This document shows positions 1 to 9,235 of a DNA stretch of 64,000 bases, in pieces. Every line of letters begins with the position of its first letter. Within the stretch, counting starts at the first letter, position 1. The notes beneath the pieces are model-generated. The model was not told the origin of the DNA. It made no database searches and saw nothing but the letters and a program-made list of their open reading frames with translations. Made by a program: the position numbers and the translations under genes. The DNA lies in assembly GCF_030814815.1 (NCBI RefSeq), contig NZ_JAUSVR010000004.1, forward strand, positions 264,721-328,720, read 5' to 3'. This stretch comes from Ancylobacter amanitiformis (lineage in GTDB: Bacteria > Pseudomonadota > Alphaproteobacteria > Rhizobiales > Xanthobacteraceae).

Positions 1-71
1 ACCAGAGGCCGAAACCGCGAGGTGTAGTCGACGCCATTGACTTCGACTTTGAAGGCGGGGAAGGCCGACAT
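1..71 (-). CDS. Phage late control protein gpD-like, 5' fragment only
   Basis: Only the first 23 codons are inside the window; the gene runs off the left edge. The peptide starts MSAFPAFKVEVNGVDYTSRF. A short beta strand followed by a VNG..YT turn is the usual start of P2 gpD-type tail proteins, which form the spike/hub together with gpV. Its ATG shares a base with the tape-measure stop (TGATG), so the two are translationally coupled. P2 also places D at the 3' end of the tail operon. The name rests on position and on this short stretch only. Confidence 0.5.
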   Translation of the reverse strand, partial: MSAFPAFKVEVNGVDYTSRFRPL

Positions 72-3055
72 CAGGCGAAGTCCAGCCCGTAATCGCCGAA
101 TACCCCGGCGAGTTCCCGCGTCATCTTTTCAGCGATCTCCTGCGCATCATCGCGAGAGCCGTGGATGTGGAAGGTGAAGGGCCCGATGCGGCTGCCCTGG
201 CCGGCCGGCGCGCCGGCGCCGCGCCCGCCCTGTCCCATGCGGGCCATCTTGTCGGCGGGCACGACGGTGCCGCTCTGGTCCGGCACAAAGCCCTCTTGGC
301 CCAGTTCGTTGATCATGTAGAGCCCGCCGGCATAGACGTGACCGCCGGAGGCGCGTCCGGGGCCCGTCGCGCGCCCGGCGGAATCAATGCCGAGACCTTC
401 CGGGCCGCGCGCGCCGGCGCGGTTCATCCCGACGCCCGGGAACGCCATGCTGGACGGCTGAACGCGCACCGGAACGTCCACGCCGAACCCGAAGATCGCC
501 CGGATGCGGTCGAAGATGGACTGGCTCGCCTGCTCGATCTCGGGCGCGCGGGCCTTCAGCCCGGCGACGACGTCGCTGCCGATGCCGCTACCCGCGTCCT
601 GCGCGGCCTGCCGACCGTTCGGACCATAGACCGCTGCAGCAAGCCCCATGCCTGGGTCCATGGCCCCCAGCATCGGGTTGTCCTGAATCGCGCCCAGCAT
701 CTCCCTGTTCTGCTGGACGATATTGGTCGCTGCGGCGGCGAGACCGGCACCACCCGCGATCACGCCGCCGACCACCGCGCCAGCCGCAACCGCGCTGCCG
801 CCTGCAGCGGCCCCCGCGGCGGTTGTCGCTGCCGACGATACGCCAGCGCCGCCGAGACGAGCGGCGGCAGCCGTCAGAGCCGCGGCCGACTCGTTCAGGG
901 CGACGGCCGAGGACTGCAGGCCGAAACCACCCGACAGGGTGCTCCAGATCTTGTAGGCGCCATATCCGGCCCCCGCGACGCCCGCCACGCCCGCGCCCGC
1001 ACCCAGCACGGTGCCAGCCATGCCGCTTTCCTTGAGCCACGCCGCAGTGCGCGAAAGCACATCAGCGAACGCGTTCAACCCCGAGATAGCCGCTGGCGTG
1101 ATCGGTTCGACCAAGGCGCCGACAGCGTTCTTGAGCTGGTCCAGCGCGCCGGCACCGGCTACGAAGGGGTCCTTCTCCGACATCTGCTCACCGGCGGCCA
1201 AGCCGGGAGCCTGATTCATCTTCCTCTCTTTGTTGAGATACTGGTCGGCCTGCAGCACCATGCGGCCGAACAGGTCGGCGACGCGCTGGTTGGAGAACAA
1301 CTTGCTCATGGCCGCCGTGACCGCCATGTCGTTGTTGGTATCGATGCCCTGCTTACGCAGCGCCGGCATCAGCACCTTCTCGGTGTATTCGAATGGATCG
1401 CTCAGGAAGAGATCCTGATTGACGAAGTCGCCGTTCTTCCCGCGAAGCCCGTAGCGACGCTGCTCCGCCATCGAAGACTTGGTGGCGCGACCGCCGACGA
1501 CCTGCGAAACGCTCGAACCGAGCGCCGTGCCGACCTGGTCCGGTCCGAGGTCGGAAATGAGGGCCGGGAGAATGCGCGTCAGGAATCGGTCGTTGAGCGA
1601 GAAGCCTCCAGACTTGGAGCGCTTGGCGGTCGTGTAGACATCGCCAACGCTGAACTCGGCGCCCTCGACCCCCTGCGCGCGGATGAAGCCATCGAGCAGG
1701 GTGCGGATGACGTCGATATCGACGTTCTTGCCCAGAGTGTCGAGGCCGCGAAGCAGGCGTGTGAGGGCAGAAAGGGCCTCGTCCGGGCTCTTCATGGAGC
1801 TGACGACAGCCATGCCCCGTGCGAGGTCCGGCGCGAGCTTCAGCGCGCCATCGACGCCCACATTCGTCAGCGAGGTTTCGCGCAGCAGATTGTGCATGGT
1901 CGCCGCGTCGACGGCGCGGACCTGTGCGGACGTCTGGAACGACCGCGCCTGGATCCGGGCCGTGTCATTCGGCGAGAGGCCACCGAGATAATCGCGCGCC
2001 TTCTCGCGCTCGAGTTCCGCGGCGGAGAGTGCCGTGGCGCGGATGCCGCGACCGGCAAGGTAGGTGCCACCGCCGAGGCCGGCGGCATAGCCCAGGTTGC
2101 GGACGGTATCGCTGCCGAAGCCGACGAGCCGGCGACGCTCGCGGGCCTCTTGGCGTAGGTGTTCACGGCGCGCATGAGAGGCCTCGCGATCACGGCGCTT
2201 GGCCTCTGCGGAAGCCTGGCGCGCCTCCTCCTTGGCGATCCGGGCAGCGTCTCGCGCGAGCTTCGCCTTCTCGCGCGCGGCCTCCTCAGCGATGCGAGCC
2301 TGTTCTTTCGCGGCATCACGCTGCGCCTTGGTCGTCTCGCGGGCGAGCCTCGCCTGTTCTCTCGCGGATTCGCGCGCGGCTCGGGTGGCCTCTTGAAAAG
2401 CCGTGCGGGCCGCTCGGGTGCCATCCGCTGCCGCCTTGGCCGCTTCCTTCGCAGCTTCTCGGCTTGCCCGCGCCTGGGCCTTCGCGGCTTCATTGGCCGC
2501 GCGCTCGGTTTCCCTCGCTGCTTTGACCTGCGCGCGCGCGGCATCCTTCGCTGCGCGCTCCGCATCCTGCGCGGCTTTCTCCCTCGCCTTCGCCTCATCC
2601 TTGGCTAAGCGTGCGCGCTCTTTGGCTGCATCGGCTGCAGCCTTCTTTTCGGCCTCCGCCTGCGCCTTGGCTTCGCGGATCCCGTCTTCGGATAGCTGCC
2701 GCTGCGCCTCGCGCACCGAGAGAATGCTGGCGAGCGCCTCGTTCTTCCAACGGGTCGCTGCGGCGGTCTGGAACGCCTTGTTGCCGTTGGCCCCGATCTC
2801 CTTGCTGAGGGAGACCCACGATGCCTTCAGGCGCTCCATCTCGGCCACGGACAGCCGTAGACGATCGACCTGCTTCTGGAAGCCGCCGCCCCAGTTCGGG
2901 GCCTTGCCGGCGGTGGCGGCGAATTCCCGCGCCTTCTTCTCGGCACGGTCGAGGGTCTTGCCGAGGGCATCGACCGCGGCGGCAGCCTTCGGCGCGCCCT
3001 TCGAGAGCTGATCCTTCAGCCCAAGAATGACGTTGGCCTCGTACGTGCGCGCCAC
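71..3055 (-). CDS. Tail tape measure protein (gpT-like)
   Basis: A 994-residue protein that should span the tail lumen, set tail length and move into the host envelope at DNA ejection. Residues about 100-300 are an almost pure Ala/Lys/Arg/Glu coiled-coil region. After that come a globular part and an Ala/Gly-rich hydrophobic stretch (about 690-800) suited to membrane insertion, then a Gly-rich C-terminus. Size, composition and position (after the gpE chaperone pair, before gpD) are those of P2-like tape measures. It starts just after the E' stop at 3061. Long open frames on the opposite strand are by-products of the biased codon use. Confidence 0.9.
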   Translation of the reverse strand: MARTYEANVILGLKDQLSKGAPKAAAAVDALGKTLDRAEKKAREFAATAGKAPNWGGGFQKQVDRLRLSVAEMERLKASWVSLSKEIGANGNKAFQTAAATRWKNEALASILSVREAQRQLSEDGIREAKAQAEAEKKAAADAAKERARLAKDEAKAREKAAQDAERAAKDAARAQVKAARETERAANEAAKAQARASREAAKEAAKAAADGTRAARTAFQEATRAARESAREQARLARETTKAQRDAAKEQARIAEEAAREKAKLARDAARIAKEEARQASAEAKRRDREASHARREHLRQEARERRRLVGFGSDTVRNLGYAAGLGGGTYLAGRGIRATALSAAELEREKARDYLGGLSPNDTARIQARSFQTSAQVRAVDAATMHNLLRETSLTNVGVDGALKLAPDLARGMAVVSSMKSPDEALSALTRLLRGLDTLGKNVDIDVIRTLLDGFIRAQGVEGAEFSVGDVYTTAKRSKSGGFSLNDRFLTRILPALISDLGPDQVGTALGSSVSQVVGGRATKSSMAEQRRYGLRGKNGDFVNQDLFLSDPFEYTEKVLMPALRKQGIDTNNDMAVTAAMSKLFSNQRVADLFGRMVLQADQYLNKERKMNQAPGLAAGEQMSEKDPFVAGAGALDQLKNAVGALVEPITPAAISGLNAFADVLSRTAAWLKESGMAGTVLGAGAGVAGVAGAGYGAYKIWSTLSGGFGLQSSAVALNESAAALTAAAARLGGAGVSSAATTAAGAAAGGSAVAAGAVVGGVIAGGAGLAAAATNIVQQNREMLGAIQDNPMLGAMDPGMGLAAAVYGPNGRQAAQDAGSGIGSDVVAGLKARAPEIEQASQSIFDRIRAIFGFGVDVPVRVQPSSMAFPGVGMNRAGARGPEGLGIDSAGRATGPGRASGGHVYAGGLYMINELGQEGFVPDQSGTVVPADKMARMGQGGRGAGAPAGQGSRIGPFTFHIHGSRDDAQEIAEKMTRELAGVFGDYGLDFA

Positions 3056-3060
3056 GGCCG

Positions 3061-3348
3061 CTACCTCTTCTTCGGAACCATGATGATGACCTTCTGCACG
3101 CGCTCGGCGCGTGCAGTTTCCCGGCTGCGTTCGATCTCATAGGCCGCGTTGTAGTCGGCCAGCAGCTCGAGCCAGTCTTCCTGCAGCAGCTCGGCCTTGC
3201 TTGCGTTCAGGATGCTTCGGAGGAAGGTGACGTACTCGCGCCACCTTCCGGGGACTGCCCTGCCGCCGGACGCAAGCGGCGGGGCAAGAAACGCTGAACG
3301 ACCTCTTCGATCTTGTCGGCATCGTCGGGATCGAGCGCATCGATCACT
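3061..3348 (-). CDS. E' extension frame (probable -1 frameshift product E+E')
   Basis: The frame one base back from gpE is open from 3348 to the TAG at 3061-3063 and has no credible start of its own. Its last part encodes a helical, charged stretch beginning REYVTFLRSILNASKAELLQ and continuing through LELLADYNAAYEIE. This is the size and position of the E' part of P2 (and the T part of lambda G/T), made by ribosomal frameshifting within the tail chaperone gene upstream of the tape measure. A -1 shift anywhere between 3348 and 3207 would fuse it to gpE. I could not pick a convincing slippery heptamer, so the shift site is open. Confidence 0.6.
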   Translation of the reverse strand, partial: SDRCARSRRCRQDRRGRSAFLAPPLASGGRAVPGRWREYVTFLRSILNASKAELLQEDWLELLADYNAAYEIERSRETARAERVQKVIIMVPKKR

Positions 3349-3569
3349 TCAGGCGGGGCATCGAACATCGGCAGCCGGGCCGTCTTGTCATCGGCAAGAA
3401 CGGCCTCGAAGAACTGCGTGATCTGCGGGGTGGAAAGCCGCGACACGGTAATAGAGGTCCAGGTCCGCCCGTCATATTCGACGGGGAACTCCAGCGGCAC
3501 GGGTTCAGATCGGTTGCCCAGCAACCGGGGCGGCGCCGGGCGGTGCTCCAGCGTGTTCTTTTCGCTCAT
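3207..3569 (-). CDS. Tail assembly chaperone gpE-like (Mu gp41 family type)
   Basis: A 120-residue protein of the tail-assembly-chaperone type (P2 gpE, Mu gp41). The core has a P..YDGRTW..ITVSRLSTPQI pattern, then an acidic helix ending in VVQRFLPRRL. The family coats the tape measure before the tube polymerises. The ATG at 3569 was chosen because it follows a GGAGATCCCT-type ribosome site and sits 19 bp after gpX; more upstream ATGs overlap gpX. The C-terminus is low-complexity Ser/Pro/Gly, as expected if the useful product is often made by shifting into the E' frame before this stop. Confidence 0.8.
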   Translation of the reverse strand: MSEKNTLEHRPAPPRLLGNRSEPVPLEFPVEYDGRTWTSITVSRLSTPQITQFFEAVLADDKTARLPMFDAPPEVIDALDPDDADKIEEVVQRFLPRRLRPAAGQSPEGGASTSPSSEAS

Positions 3570-3588
3570 AGGGATCTCCGGGGTGCCG

Positions 3589-3801
3589 TCAGTCCCAGAG
3601 GCTGACGACTGTTCTGGATGTGGTCTGGGTGGTGAGGTCGGGGAGGGTGATCGTCGTGCCCATCGGTAGCGGCGAGGGCAGATCGGCGAGTCCTGGATTG
3701 GCCTCGAGGACAGCCTCGACATAGGTGCTCTCGTCGCCGTAGGTGCGCCGGCAGATCATGTCGATCATCTCGCCCTGCCGGGTCTTGTAGGTGCTCGCCA
3801 T
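3589..3801 (-). CDS. Tail protein gpX (LysM-like)
   Basis: A 70-residue protein with the gpX/LysM layout: YKTRQGEMIDMICRRTYG, then an ANPGLADL turn and PMGTTITLPDL. The LysM-like fold in P2 gpX is a small baseplate/tail component thought to contact peptidoglycan or the hub. Stop and start are tightly packed against gpU (2 bp gap) and gpE. The length is normal for the family. Confidence 0.88.
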   Translation of the reverse strand: MASTYKTRQGEMIDMICRRTYGDESTYVEAVLEANPGLADLPSPLPMGTTITLPDLTTQTTSRTVVSLWD

Positions 3802-3803
3802 CG

Positions 3804-4232
3804 TCAGCCCCCGAACAGCGCGCCCGCGATCGACACCGGCGAAAAGCTCCCGCCAGCAAAGCGCCGGAGGCCGATGCGGAACACGTTCATGCGCGGCATG
3901 CCGTATCGATCATGGTAGGACTGGTCCTCGCCGACCGAAGTCACGACATGCAGCCCGTAAACGTTGCCCGCGAGCGAGACCAAGGGCAGGACAGCGCCGC
4001 CGATGGACATGGCGCGCAGGCCTTCCATGGTGCCGAGCCCGCCGAACTCCTCGGGGAAGATGACGCCTTCGATGGTGACGGCATCGCCGGAGCCGCCCAT
4101 CCATTGCAGGAGGTCAAGGCTACCGAGCACCTGGTTGCTCGCCCACTGGACGTCGAGGTCGCGCTTCAAGCCGTTGAAGCCGAAGCTGAGGCTCTCGAAC
4201 ATGAAGGGGCCGAGAGCCATGGGGACCGGCAT
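3804..4232 (-). CDS. Tail protein gpU (P2 GpU family)
   Basis: 142 residues with the recognisable GpU opening LGPFMFESLSFGFNGLKRDL, the VTIEGVIFPEEFGGL core and the closing FRIGLRRFAGG. GpU belongs to the P2 tail completion set acting at baseplate/tail assembly. It follows the tube gene by 18 bp and precedes gpX, the same U-X pairing as P2. Here the pair lies before E and T rather than after them, a local rearrangement of the P2 order. Confidence 0.88.
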   Translation of the reverse strand: MPVPMALGPFMFESLSFGFNGLKRDLDVQWASNQVLGSLDLLQWMGGSGDAVTIEGVIFPEEFGGLGTMEGLRAMSIGGAVLPLVSLAGNVYGLHVVTSVGEDQSYHDRYGMPRMNVFRIGLRRFAGGSFSPVSIAGALFGG

Positions 4233-4250
4233 TGTGCGGCTCCCGATCTA

Positions 4251-4757
4251 TCAGGCGAGAAGCGCCGCACGGATCGCGGCGGTCTGCGAGGAGCCGCCGA
4301 TCGAGACGCTGAACGGGTCCATCTCGATCAGTACGCTGCCCGCCACCTCGAGCTTGTAGTAGCGGATGCTGATCGAGAAGGTGTTCTCGGCCATCGCGCC
4401 GGGACGCCACCCGCCATGGTCGGGCCGGGTCAGTCGGCCGCGAATGTAGGCCGTGGCGTTCAAGATGGTGCCGTCTTCGTGCGCGAGCGCGCCCGTCACC
4501 ATGAATTCGCGCTCGACGCCGACGGCAAGGCCGAACTGGGTGATGACCTGCGGATCGAACGCCGTCAGCTTGAACGACGCCTCCAGCTTCTCGTAGCCCA
4601 GGGGGATATCGATCGGCATGACCATGCCGGCGTTGCGCAGCTCCTCCATCTTCTCGGTGGGAACCGGCAGGTTGATCTCGTTCGCCTGTCCGATCTTCGA
4701 TACGCGGTTCACGAAGATCGCACAGTTGCGCAGGATATAGCTCGGCGTATCGGACAT
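4251..4757 (-). CDS. Major tail tube protein gpFII
   Basis: 168 residues matching the P2 FII tube family: it opens with ILRNCAIFVN and a GQANEINLPVPTEKMEE segment, then a GMVMPIDIPLGYEKLEASF core strand. It forms the inner tube inside the contractile sheath. It lies directly downstream of the sheath gene with a 63-bp gap and its own ribosome site (AAGGAGATCGGCC before the ATG). Length is usual for the family. Confidence 0.92.
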   Translation of the reverse strand: MSDTPSYILRNCAIFVNRVSKIGQANEINLPVPTEKMEELRNAGMVMPIDIPLGYEKLEASFKLTAFDPQVITQFGLAVGVEREFMVTGALAHEDGTILNATAYIRGRLTRPDHGGWRPGAMAENTFSISIRYYKLEVAGSVLIEMDPFSVSIGGSSQTAAIRAALLA

Positions 4758-4820
4758 GGCCGATCTCCTTCACAAGGTAGGGGGAAGCCGGGCCGGCCGG
4801 CGAGCAGGGAAGGGCAGCCG

Positions 4821-6254
4821 TCAGGCCGCCAGCGCCCCGGAGCTGATCTCCTGCGCGACCTGGTTCAGCAGCAGCGTGTAGGAGGCGATGTTGCGGTAGG
4901 CCGTGATGCGGATATCGACCATCGGCGCCGGCGGCTCGAACTTGACGCCGAGCTTGATGATGCCCTGCACCATCTCCCCTTCCGTGTTCGTGTCGAGGAG
5001 CCAGACGTCGTGCCCGGGAAGGATCGCTCCCTCCTTCTCCATGAGGCGGAGGAATGCCCGGCCTCCCTCGATCATGAACTTCAGATTGGCCTTGGAGAAC
5101 GGGCGATCGTTGAACTCGATATAGGCCTTCTCGAGCGACTCGTTGATCGCGTCGGCGCACCGGCGGACCGACACGAACTGCCACATCAGGTCGCTGGCGC
5201 AGGTCCACACACCCCAGAGGCGGAACCCGTCGTTGTCGATGTTGACGATGGTGTTGATGCGGTTTTCGTTCAGGTAGTTTGCCTGCGTGCCGTACTCGAT
5301 CGGGCGGTTCGTGCCGCCGATCCCGGCGATCTCCATGTTCGAGCCGGCCGCCCAGAACCCCTGCTCCAGATCCATCTTTGCCTGGCAGGCCGCCCAGATC
5401 GGCGAAGAGGGCTGGGGCACATAGGCGTCGATCTCGGTGTCCCATTTCAGGGTCTTCGGATCGGCAATGAAGATGCGGCCGGAATTGATCAGCGCGCGAT
5501 ACTGGACCGCCGCCTGGTCGGTCGTGTCGGGCCCGTCGACATAGACAATCGCCTTGAGCTTGTCGGCCACGCCAGCCAGTTCGGCGACGACCGGGTTAAT
5601 GACCGAGCCACGGGCCGCGGTGGCGGTCGCGCCGGTGCCGCCACCGCCCGTCAGCGTGACCGTGAGGCCGGAGGTGGGATAGCCGAAGCCGGGGTTGGTC
5701 ACGGTGATCGCCGTCACAACGCCGCCGGCGACGGTGGCGACAGCCGTCGCGCCAGCCCCGCCGGAACCGGCAATGGCGACCGTCGGCGCGGACGTGTATC
5801 CCGTGCCGCCAGCAGTCACCGCGATCGACTGGATACCGTCGGCCGGCGAGGTCTGGGTGAGACCGGGCGCCAGCAGCAGCTTCGGCTTGTAGAGGCCGTC
5901 CGGCTGCGCGCGGCGGAAGGCATGGACGCCGCTGAAGGAGACCTGAGAGCCGATCGCGTTGCTCCAGGTCTCGGCCGGCGTGCTGCCCTCCTCGATGCGC
6001 ACGACGATGACCGGGCAGCCGACCTGGTCGAAGATGCTGTCGATGGCCGGAGAAAGCGTCCCCTCGACGCCGAGCAGCGCCGCATCGGAGGCGCGAAGAA
6101 GCTGCTTCGGGATGTTCAGCGGAAAGGCCGTCTCATCCGCGTCAGGCGCAGTGCCGATGATGCCGATGACGGCGGTGCGCGCAATCCGCACCAGCAGCGG
6201 CGTCTCCGCGCTCTCGAAGACGCGCGTGCCATGGTGGAAAGACACAGAAGCCAT
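4821..6254 (-). CDS. Tail sheath protein gpFI with inserted beta-repeat domain
   Basis: 477 residues. The N-terminal part ([21 protein letters not shown]) and the C-terminal part ([20 protein letters not shown] and [11 protein letters not shown]) are typical of contractile sheath proteins of the P2 FI type. The ATG at 6254 has GGAGA 8 bases upstream; an earlier ATG at 6275 is less likely. Residues about 140-220 are unlike the rest: a Gly/Thr/Val-rich stretch with two repeats of the form GYxSxPTVxI..GGxGA, separating the N-terminal domain from the conserved core. This probably faces outward as a surface decoration. Confidence 0.92.
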   Translation of the reverse strand: MASVSFHHGTRVFESAETPLLVRIARTAVIGIIGTAPDADETAFPLNIPKQLLRASDAALLGVEGTLSPAIDSIFDQVGCPVIVVRIEEGSTPAETWSNAIGSQVSFSGVHAFRRAQPDGLYKPKLLLAPGLTQTSPADGIQSIAVTAGGTGYTSAPTVAIAGSGGAGATAVATVAGGVVTAITVTNPGFGYPTSGLTVTLTGGGGTGATATAARGSVINPVVAELAGVADKLKAIVYVDGPDTTDQAAVQYRALINSGRIFIADPKTLKWDTEIDAYVPQPSSPIWAACQAKMDLEQGFWAAGSNMEIAGIGGTNRPIEYGTQANYLNENRINTIVNIDNDGFRLWGVWTCASDLMWQFVSVRRCADAINESLEKAYIEFNDRPFSKANLKFMIEGGRAFLRLMEKEGAILPGHDVWLLDTNTEGEMVQGIIKLGVKFEPPAPMVDIRITAYRNIASYTLLLNQVAQEISSGALAA

Positions 6255-6338
6255 CTCGGCTCTCCTTGTGCGCAAACGAAAAAAGCCGCCCTTGCGGGGC
6301 GGCCATTCGGTGGGGATTGGTGCTAGTTCGGGCGGACT

Positions 6339-6932
6339 TCAGTCCGGCCAGCCGGCCTCAATGTCGACGGCGTCGAGCGCGGCTTCGTCCTCGGCCGCCA
6401 GCAGCGCGTCCTTGATATCGCGGGCGTGCTGGACGATGCCCGCGTACCAAGCGCCGACGGCAGCCGCGAGAGCGAGCCCCGCCGCCGGTGTCGGCAGTGC
6501 GATCCTTGTGTTGGACATCGTGATCCAGCCCAGCGCATAGGATGCGGGCCACGGGATCGTACCCGCCGCGGCACCGAGCGCCGTCGTGCCCATCGCGGTT
6601 ATGTCGGCGCGAGCCCCGTCATCGACCTTGATGCGCTCACCGTCCGCCGGCGCGCCAGCCGCGAGGAGTGCGTCACGCAGAGCATCTGCGTCGCGCACGC
6701 GACGAGCCTGGTGGAACGAGAAGGGTATAGGCGGCGCCACAAGCTCGCTGCCGCTGACGAGCCAGCCTATTTGCGCGCCTTCCTGCGCCCAATAGGTCAC
6801 GCCCTCCTCGGCCGGAAGCCCGCCACCCGGCCACGTCACTTCCAATCTATCCGGCGCGACGATGGCATCGTCGGGAACCCGACGGGCGTTTACGGACACT
6901 CCGCCCGAGCAAATCTGTATGGTCTTAGCCAT
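6339..6932 (-). CDS. Putative tail fibre assembly / fibre-associated protein
   Basis: 197 residues, directly downstream of the tail fibre gene, the usual place of a fibre chaperone. The N-terminal half is beta-rich; the middle (FSFHQARRVRDADALRDALL) resembles the segment found in DUF4376-type fibre-associated proteins; the C-terminal half is Ala-rich and helical and ends in EIDIEAGW-like acidic residues. The start at 6932 was chosen over the ATG 12 bases upstream because GAGGAG lies 5 bases before it. The family call is a resemblance, not a proven match. Confidence 0.6.
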   Translation of the reverse strand: MAKTIQICSGGVSVNARRVPDDAIVAPDRLEVTWPGGGLPAEEGVTYWAQEGAQIGWLVSGSELVAPPIPFSFHQARRVRDADALRDALLAAGAPADGERIKVDDGARADITAMGTTALGAAAGTIPWPASYALGWITMSNTRIALPTPAAGLALAAAVGAWYAGIVQHARDIKDALLAAEDEAALDAVDIEAGWPD

Positions 6933-6940
6933 GACGCTCC

Positions 6941-8557
6941 TCACCAGCGCAGGTAAACGATGCCGTCAGCACCAGCGCCGCCCGCCCGCGCTGTCGTGCC
7001 ATAGGCACTGGCACCGCCGGAGCCCGGGATTGCGGCGGGACCAACAGTGGTGACGCCACTCGATTGGCCGGTTCCCCACCAACTACCCCCGCCGTTGCCG
7101 GCCCAGTCGCTGGAGCCGGTGACACCATCCATGCCGTCGCTACCCGAGATATTGAGCGTGCCGCCAGATGCCAGACCGCCGGCGCCATTGACGATGCCGG
7201 ACAGATTCGCGCCTCCGCCACCGTTCCCCTGCATGCCATTGAACGTGGTGCTTCCGCCGGCGCTGCCATTCGAGCCAAGATTGATGGCTCCACCAGCTCC
7301 ACCGGCGCCGATTGCAGCTGGGTAAACCGAGCCCGGGGTGACGGGCTTGAACCCCATTGCCGTGCCACCGCCGCCACCCGTGGCACCGCCTTGTGACGCA
7401 GAGCATCCAAGACCACCGCCACCGCCACCGGTCACGATCTGATAGACTTGGGCGACCCCGACAGGGCACGTCCAGTTGCCGCTCACATAGAAGGCGGCCT
7501 CGCCGTTCTGCGGCACATATCCGTCAAGATGTGCGGACGTGCCATCGAAGAGCAGAACGACCGGAACGCCGGCGAGCAGTGTGGCGGCCGGGAGCAGGGT
7601 CGCGCCGCGCGACTTGACCGGGATCGCGCCGATGCCGTTGACGTTGATCGTTACGGAGCCGGCGTTGTTGCTGGATCCAGGGACAAGGAATAGCGCCCGG
7701 ATTTGGCTATACGACGTGATCGGAGGGTCGAGCGTCGCTGTGATGGCGTTGGCTGTCCCGCCACCCGCGACATAGTTCAGAGCGAACGATCGAACCGCGA
7801 CCGCGAGTTGATCCTGGTTGGCGGCAGCGAAGGTGAAGCCGGCCTTGACGATCGTCTGCTCGACCTTCCCACGCTTCACATAGGTGCCGCCGATGCGCAC
7901 GTAGACGCTGCCATCCGGCAGCCCGACGCCGTGGCCGTCCGGCGGGGGCAGGAGAGCCCAACCGGCTGTGGTGAATTCGGCGACCTTGCCGGCCTGCCCC
8001 GACCAAGATCCGCTCGCGCCCGTTGGCACGAGATAGCAGTCGCCCACCACCGGGGAGCCCGGCGGCGCGGTCGTGGTCATCGACAGGATCGGGATCCACG
8101 GCAGGCGTGAAAGACGCTGCAGAGCGACCTTGATCGCCGGGTCGATCGTGATCGCAATGTTCGCGAGGTTGGAGAACGCCACCTCAAGGCGAACCGTGCC
8201 TTCGACCGTCTGGCCGGAAGACGGGACCGGCTTGTTGATTGGGGGGTCGTAATAGGCGATCGCGATCAGATCGCCGGCGGAATCGATCAGTCCGGCTTCG
8301 CGGATCGTGTACGGGCCATCGCCGGCCGCGAGATAGGCGTCGAAATAGGCGACGTTCGAAGAGCCGACCACCGTGCCGCTGCCGCTGATCGCCTTGCGGG
8401 CGACCTCGTGATAGAGCGCGGTCTCGCCGCCGCTCGGCACCGTGACGCCGTCGCCGATGGCGATATTGGTGATGACGACAGCGGTGCCGCCGGCCAAAGC
8501 GGCAGCCTCCTTCGCCCGACCGAGGTTGGTCAGGAGAGCAAAAGACGTCTGGGCCAT
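6941..8557 (-). CDS. Tail fibre protein with collar-type N-terminus and Gly-rich C-terminus
   Basis: 538 residues. The N-terminal 150 residues (MAQTSFALLTNLGRAKEAAA, ITNIAIGDG, YTIREAGLID) are the phage tail-collar fibre module that attaches to the baseplate. A middle part around PPGSPVVGDCYLVP to AEFTTAGW resembles the DUF2793 module of prophage fibres. The last 150 residues are dominated by Gly/Asn/Ser (GGGGTAMGF, GGAGGAINLG) and are the likely host-binding tip. It sits between gpI and the fibre-associated gene, as gpH does in P2. Confidence 0.88.
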   Translation of the reverse strand: MAQTSFALLTNLGRAKEAAALAGGTAVVITNIAIGDGVTVPSGGETALYHEVARKAISGSGTVVGSSNVAYFDAYLAAGDGPYTIREAGLIDSAGDLIAIAYYDPPINKPVPSSGQTVEGTVRLEVAFSNLANIAITIDPAIKVALQRLSRLPWIPILSMTTTAPPGSPVVGDCYLVPTGASGSWSGQAGKVAEFTTAGWALLPPPDGHGVGLPDGSVYVRIGGTYVKRGKVEQTIVKAGFTFAAANQDQLAVAVRSFALNYVAGGGTANAITATLDPPITSYSQIRALFLVPGSSNNAGSVTINVNGIGAIPVKSRGATLLPAATLLAGVPVVLLFDGTSAHLDGYVPQNGEAAFYVSGNWTCPVGVAQVYQIVTGGGGGGLGCSASQGGATGGGGGTAMGFKPVTPGSVYPAAIGAGGAGGAINLGSNGSAGGSTTFNGMQGNGGGGANLSGIVNGAGGLASGGTLNISGSDGMDGVTGSSDWAGNGGGSWWGTGQSSGVTTVGPAAIPGSGGASAYGTTARAGGAGADGIVYLRW

Positions 8558-8575
8558 CTGGTCCCCGGTTGTTCG

Positions 8576-9235
8576 CTAGGTCTTGGGGTGCGCCGTCGCA
8601 GAGGCGAAGGTCGCGGCCGTCGCGGCCGTGTAGACGGCGGCGCGCACGGTCGGCGGGGTGAACGCGAACGGGTGCGCGGTCACGAGAAGGCTGGATTGCG
8701 CGAGGGCGCCGACATAGACGGGGCCGCGGGCGCCGAGGACGGCGCGGGTCGTGAAGACCCGGGATTTCGGCTTGGCCGCCCGCACGGCTTCAATCGCCTG
8801 GCCTTGGGCAACCGGATCGAAGACAGGGCTGCCGTTCTGGTAGGTGATCTCGACGCGGAAGGTGCCCCGGCGGGAATCGTCCTCCCACCACTCGACAACC
8901 CGGGCATCAAGATCGAAAGCTGCCAGCGCGCGGCGCACCGCGCCGAGCGTGCCCTTCAGCCGGTGAACGATGGGCGAGGCGGCGATGACGGCGCGCTTCT
9001 GCGCCTCCGGCCATGTGTCGGACCAGACGTCGACGGACACGCCCTGTGCCAGCCATGGGAGCAGTTCATCGGGACACGTCGCTGGGTTCCAGATCGATGC
9101 GATGACCCGCGGGTCGATCAGGGACAGGCGGGCGATCTCTGCCGTCAGGATGGCGCGCTCTTCGAGCGACGCGTTCGGCGGCAGGATGGCGTCGGCGATG
9201 GGCGCTGCGGCGGCAATGGCCTCCTCAGTCGTCAT
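8576..9235 (-). CDS. Baseplate protein gpI (tail protein I)
   Basis: 219 residues with the gpI signature around WNPATCPDELLPWLA, then a helix with RAVIAASPIVHRLKGTLGAV. gpI is part of the P2 baseplate wedge and links gpJ to the fibre. Its start overlaps the end of gpJ by 11 bases, in the canonical V-W-J-I-H order. Length is typical. Confidence 0.92.
   Translation of the reverse strand: MTTEEAIAAAAPIADAILPPNASLEERAILTAEIARLSLIDPRVIASIWNPATCPDELLPWLAQGVSVDVWSDTWPEAQKRAVIAASPIVHRLKGTLGAVRRALAAFDLDARVVEWWEDDSRRGTFRVEITYQNGSPVFDPVAQGQAIEAVRAAKPKSRVFTTRAVLGARGPVYVGALAQSSLLVTAHPFAFTPPTVRAAVYTAATAATFASATAHPKT

Noticed and set aside
161..2158. 665-codon plus-strand open frame
   Set aside because: Antisense to the tape measure gene; its peptide is Arg/Ala/Gly/His-biased with no domain, as expected from the mirror frame of high-GC coding DNA.
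4720..4735. CGCA-ACTG-TGCG hairpin on the minus strand, similar to the leader family
   Set aside because: It lies inside the tube coding sequence, not before a start codon; a chance match.
3912..6326. 804-codon plus-strand open frame
   Set aside because: Antisense to gpU, tube and sheath genes, which are all clearly recognisable on the minus strand.
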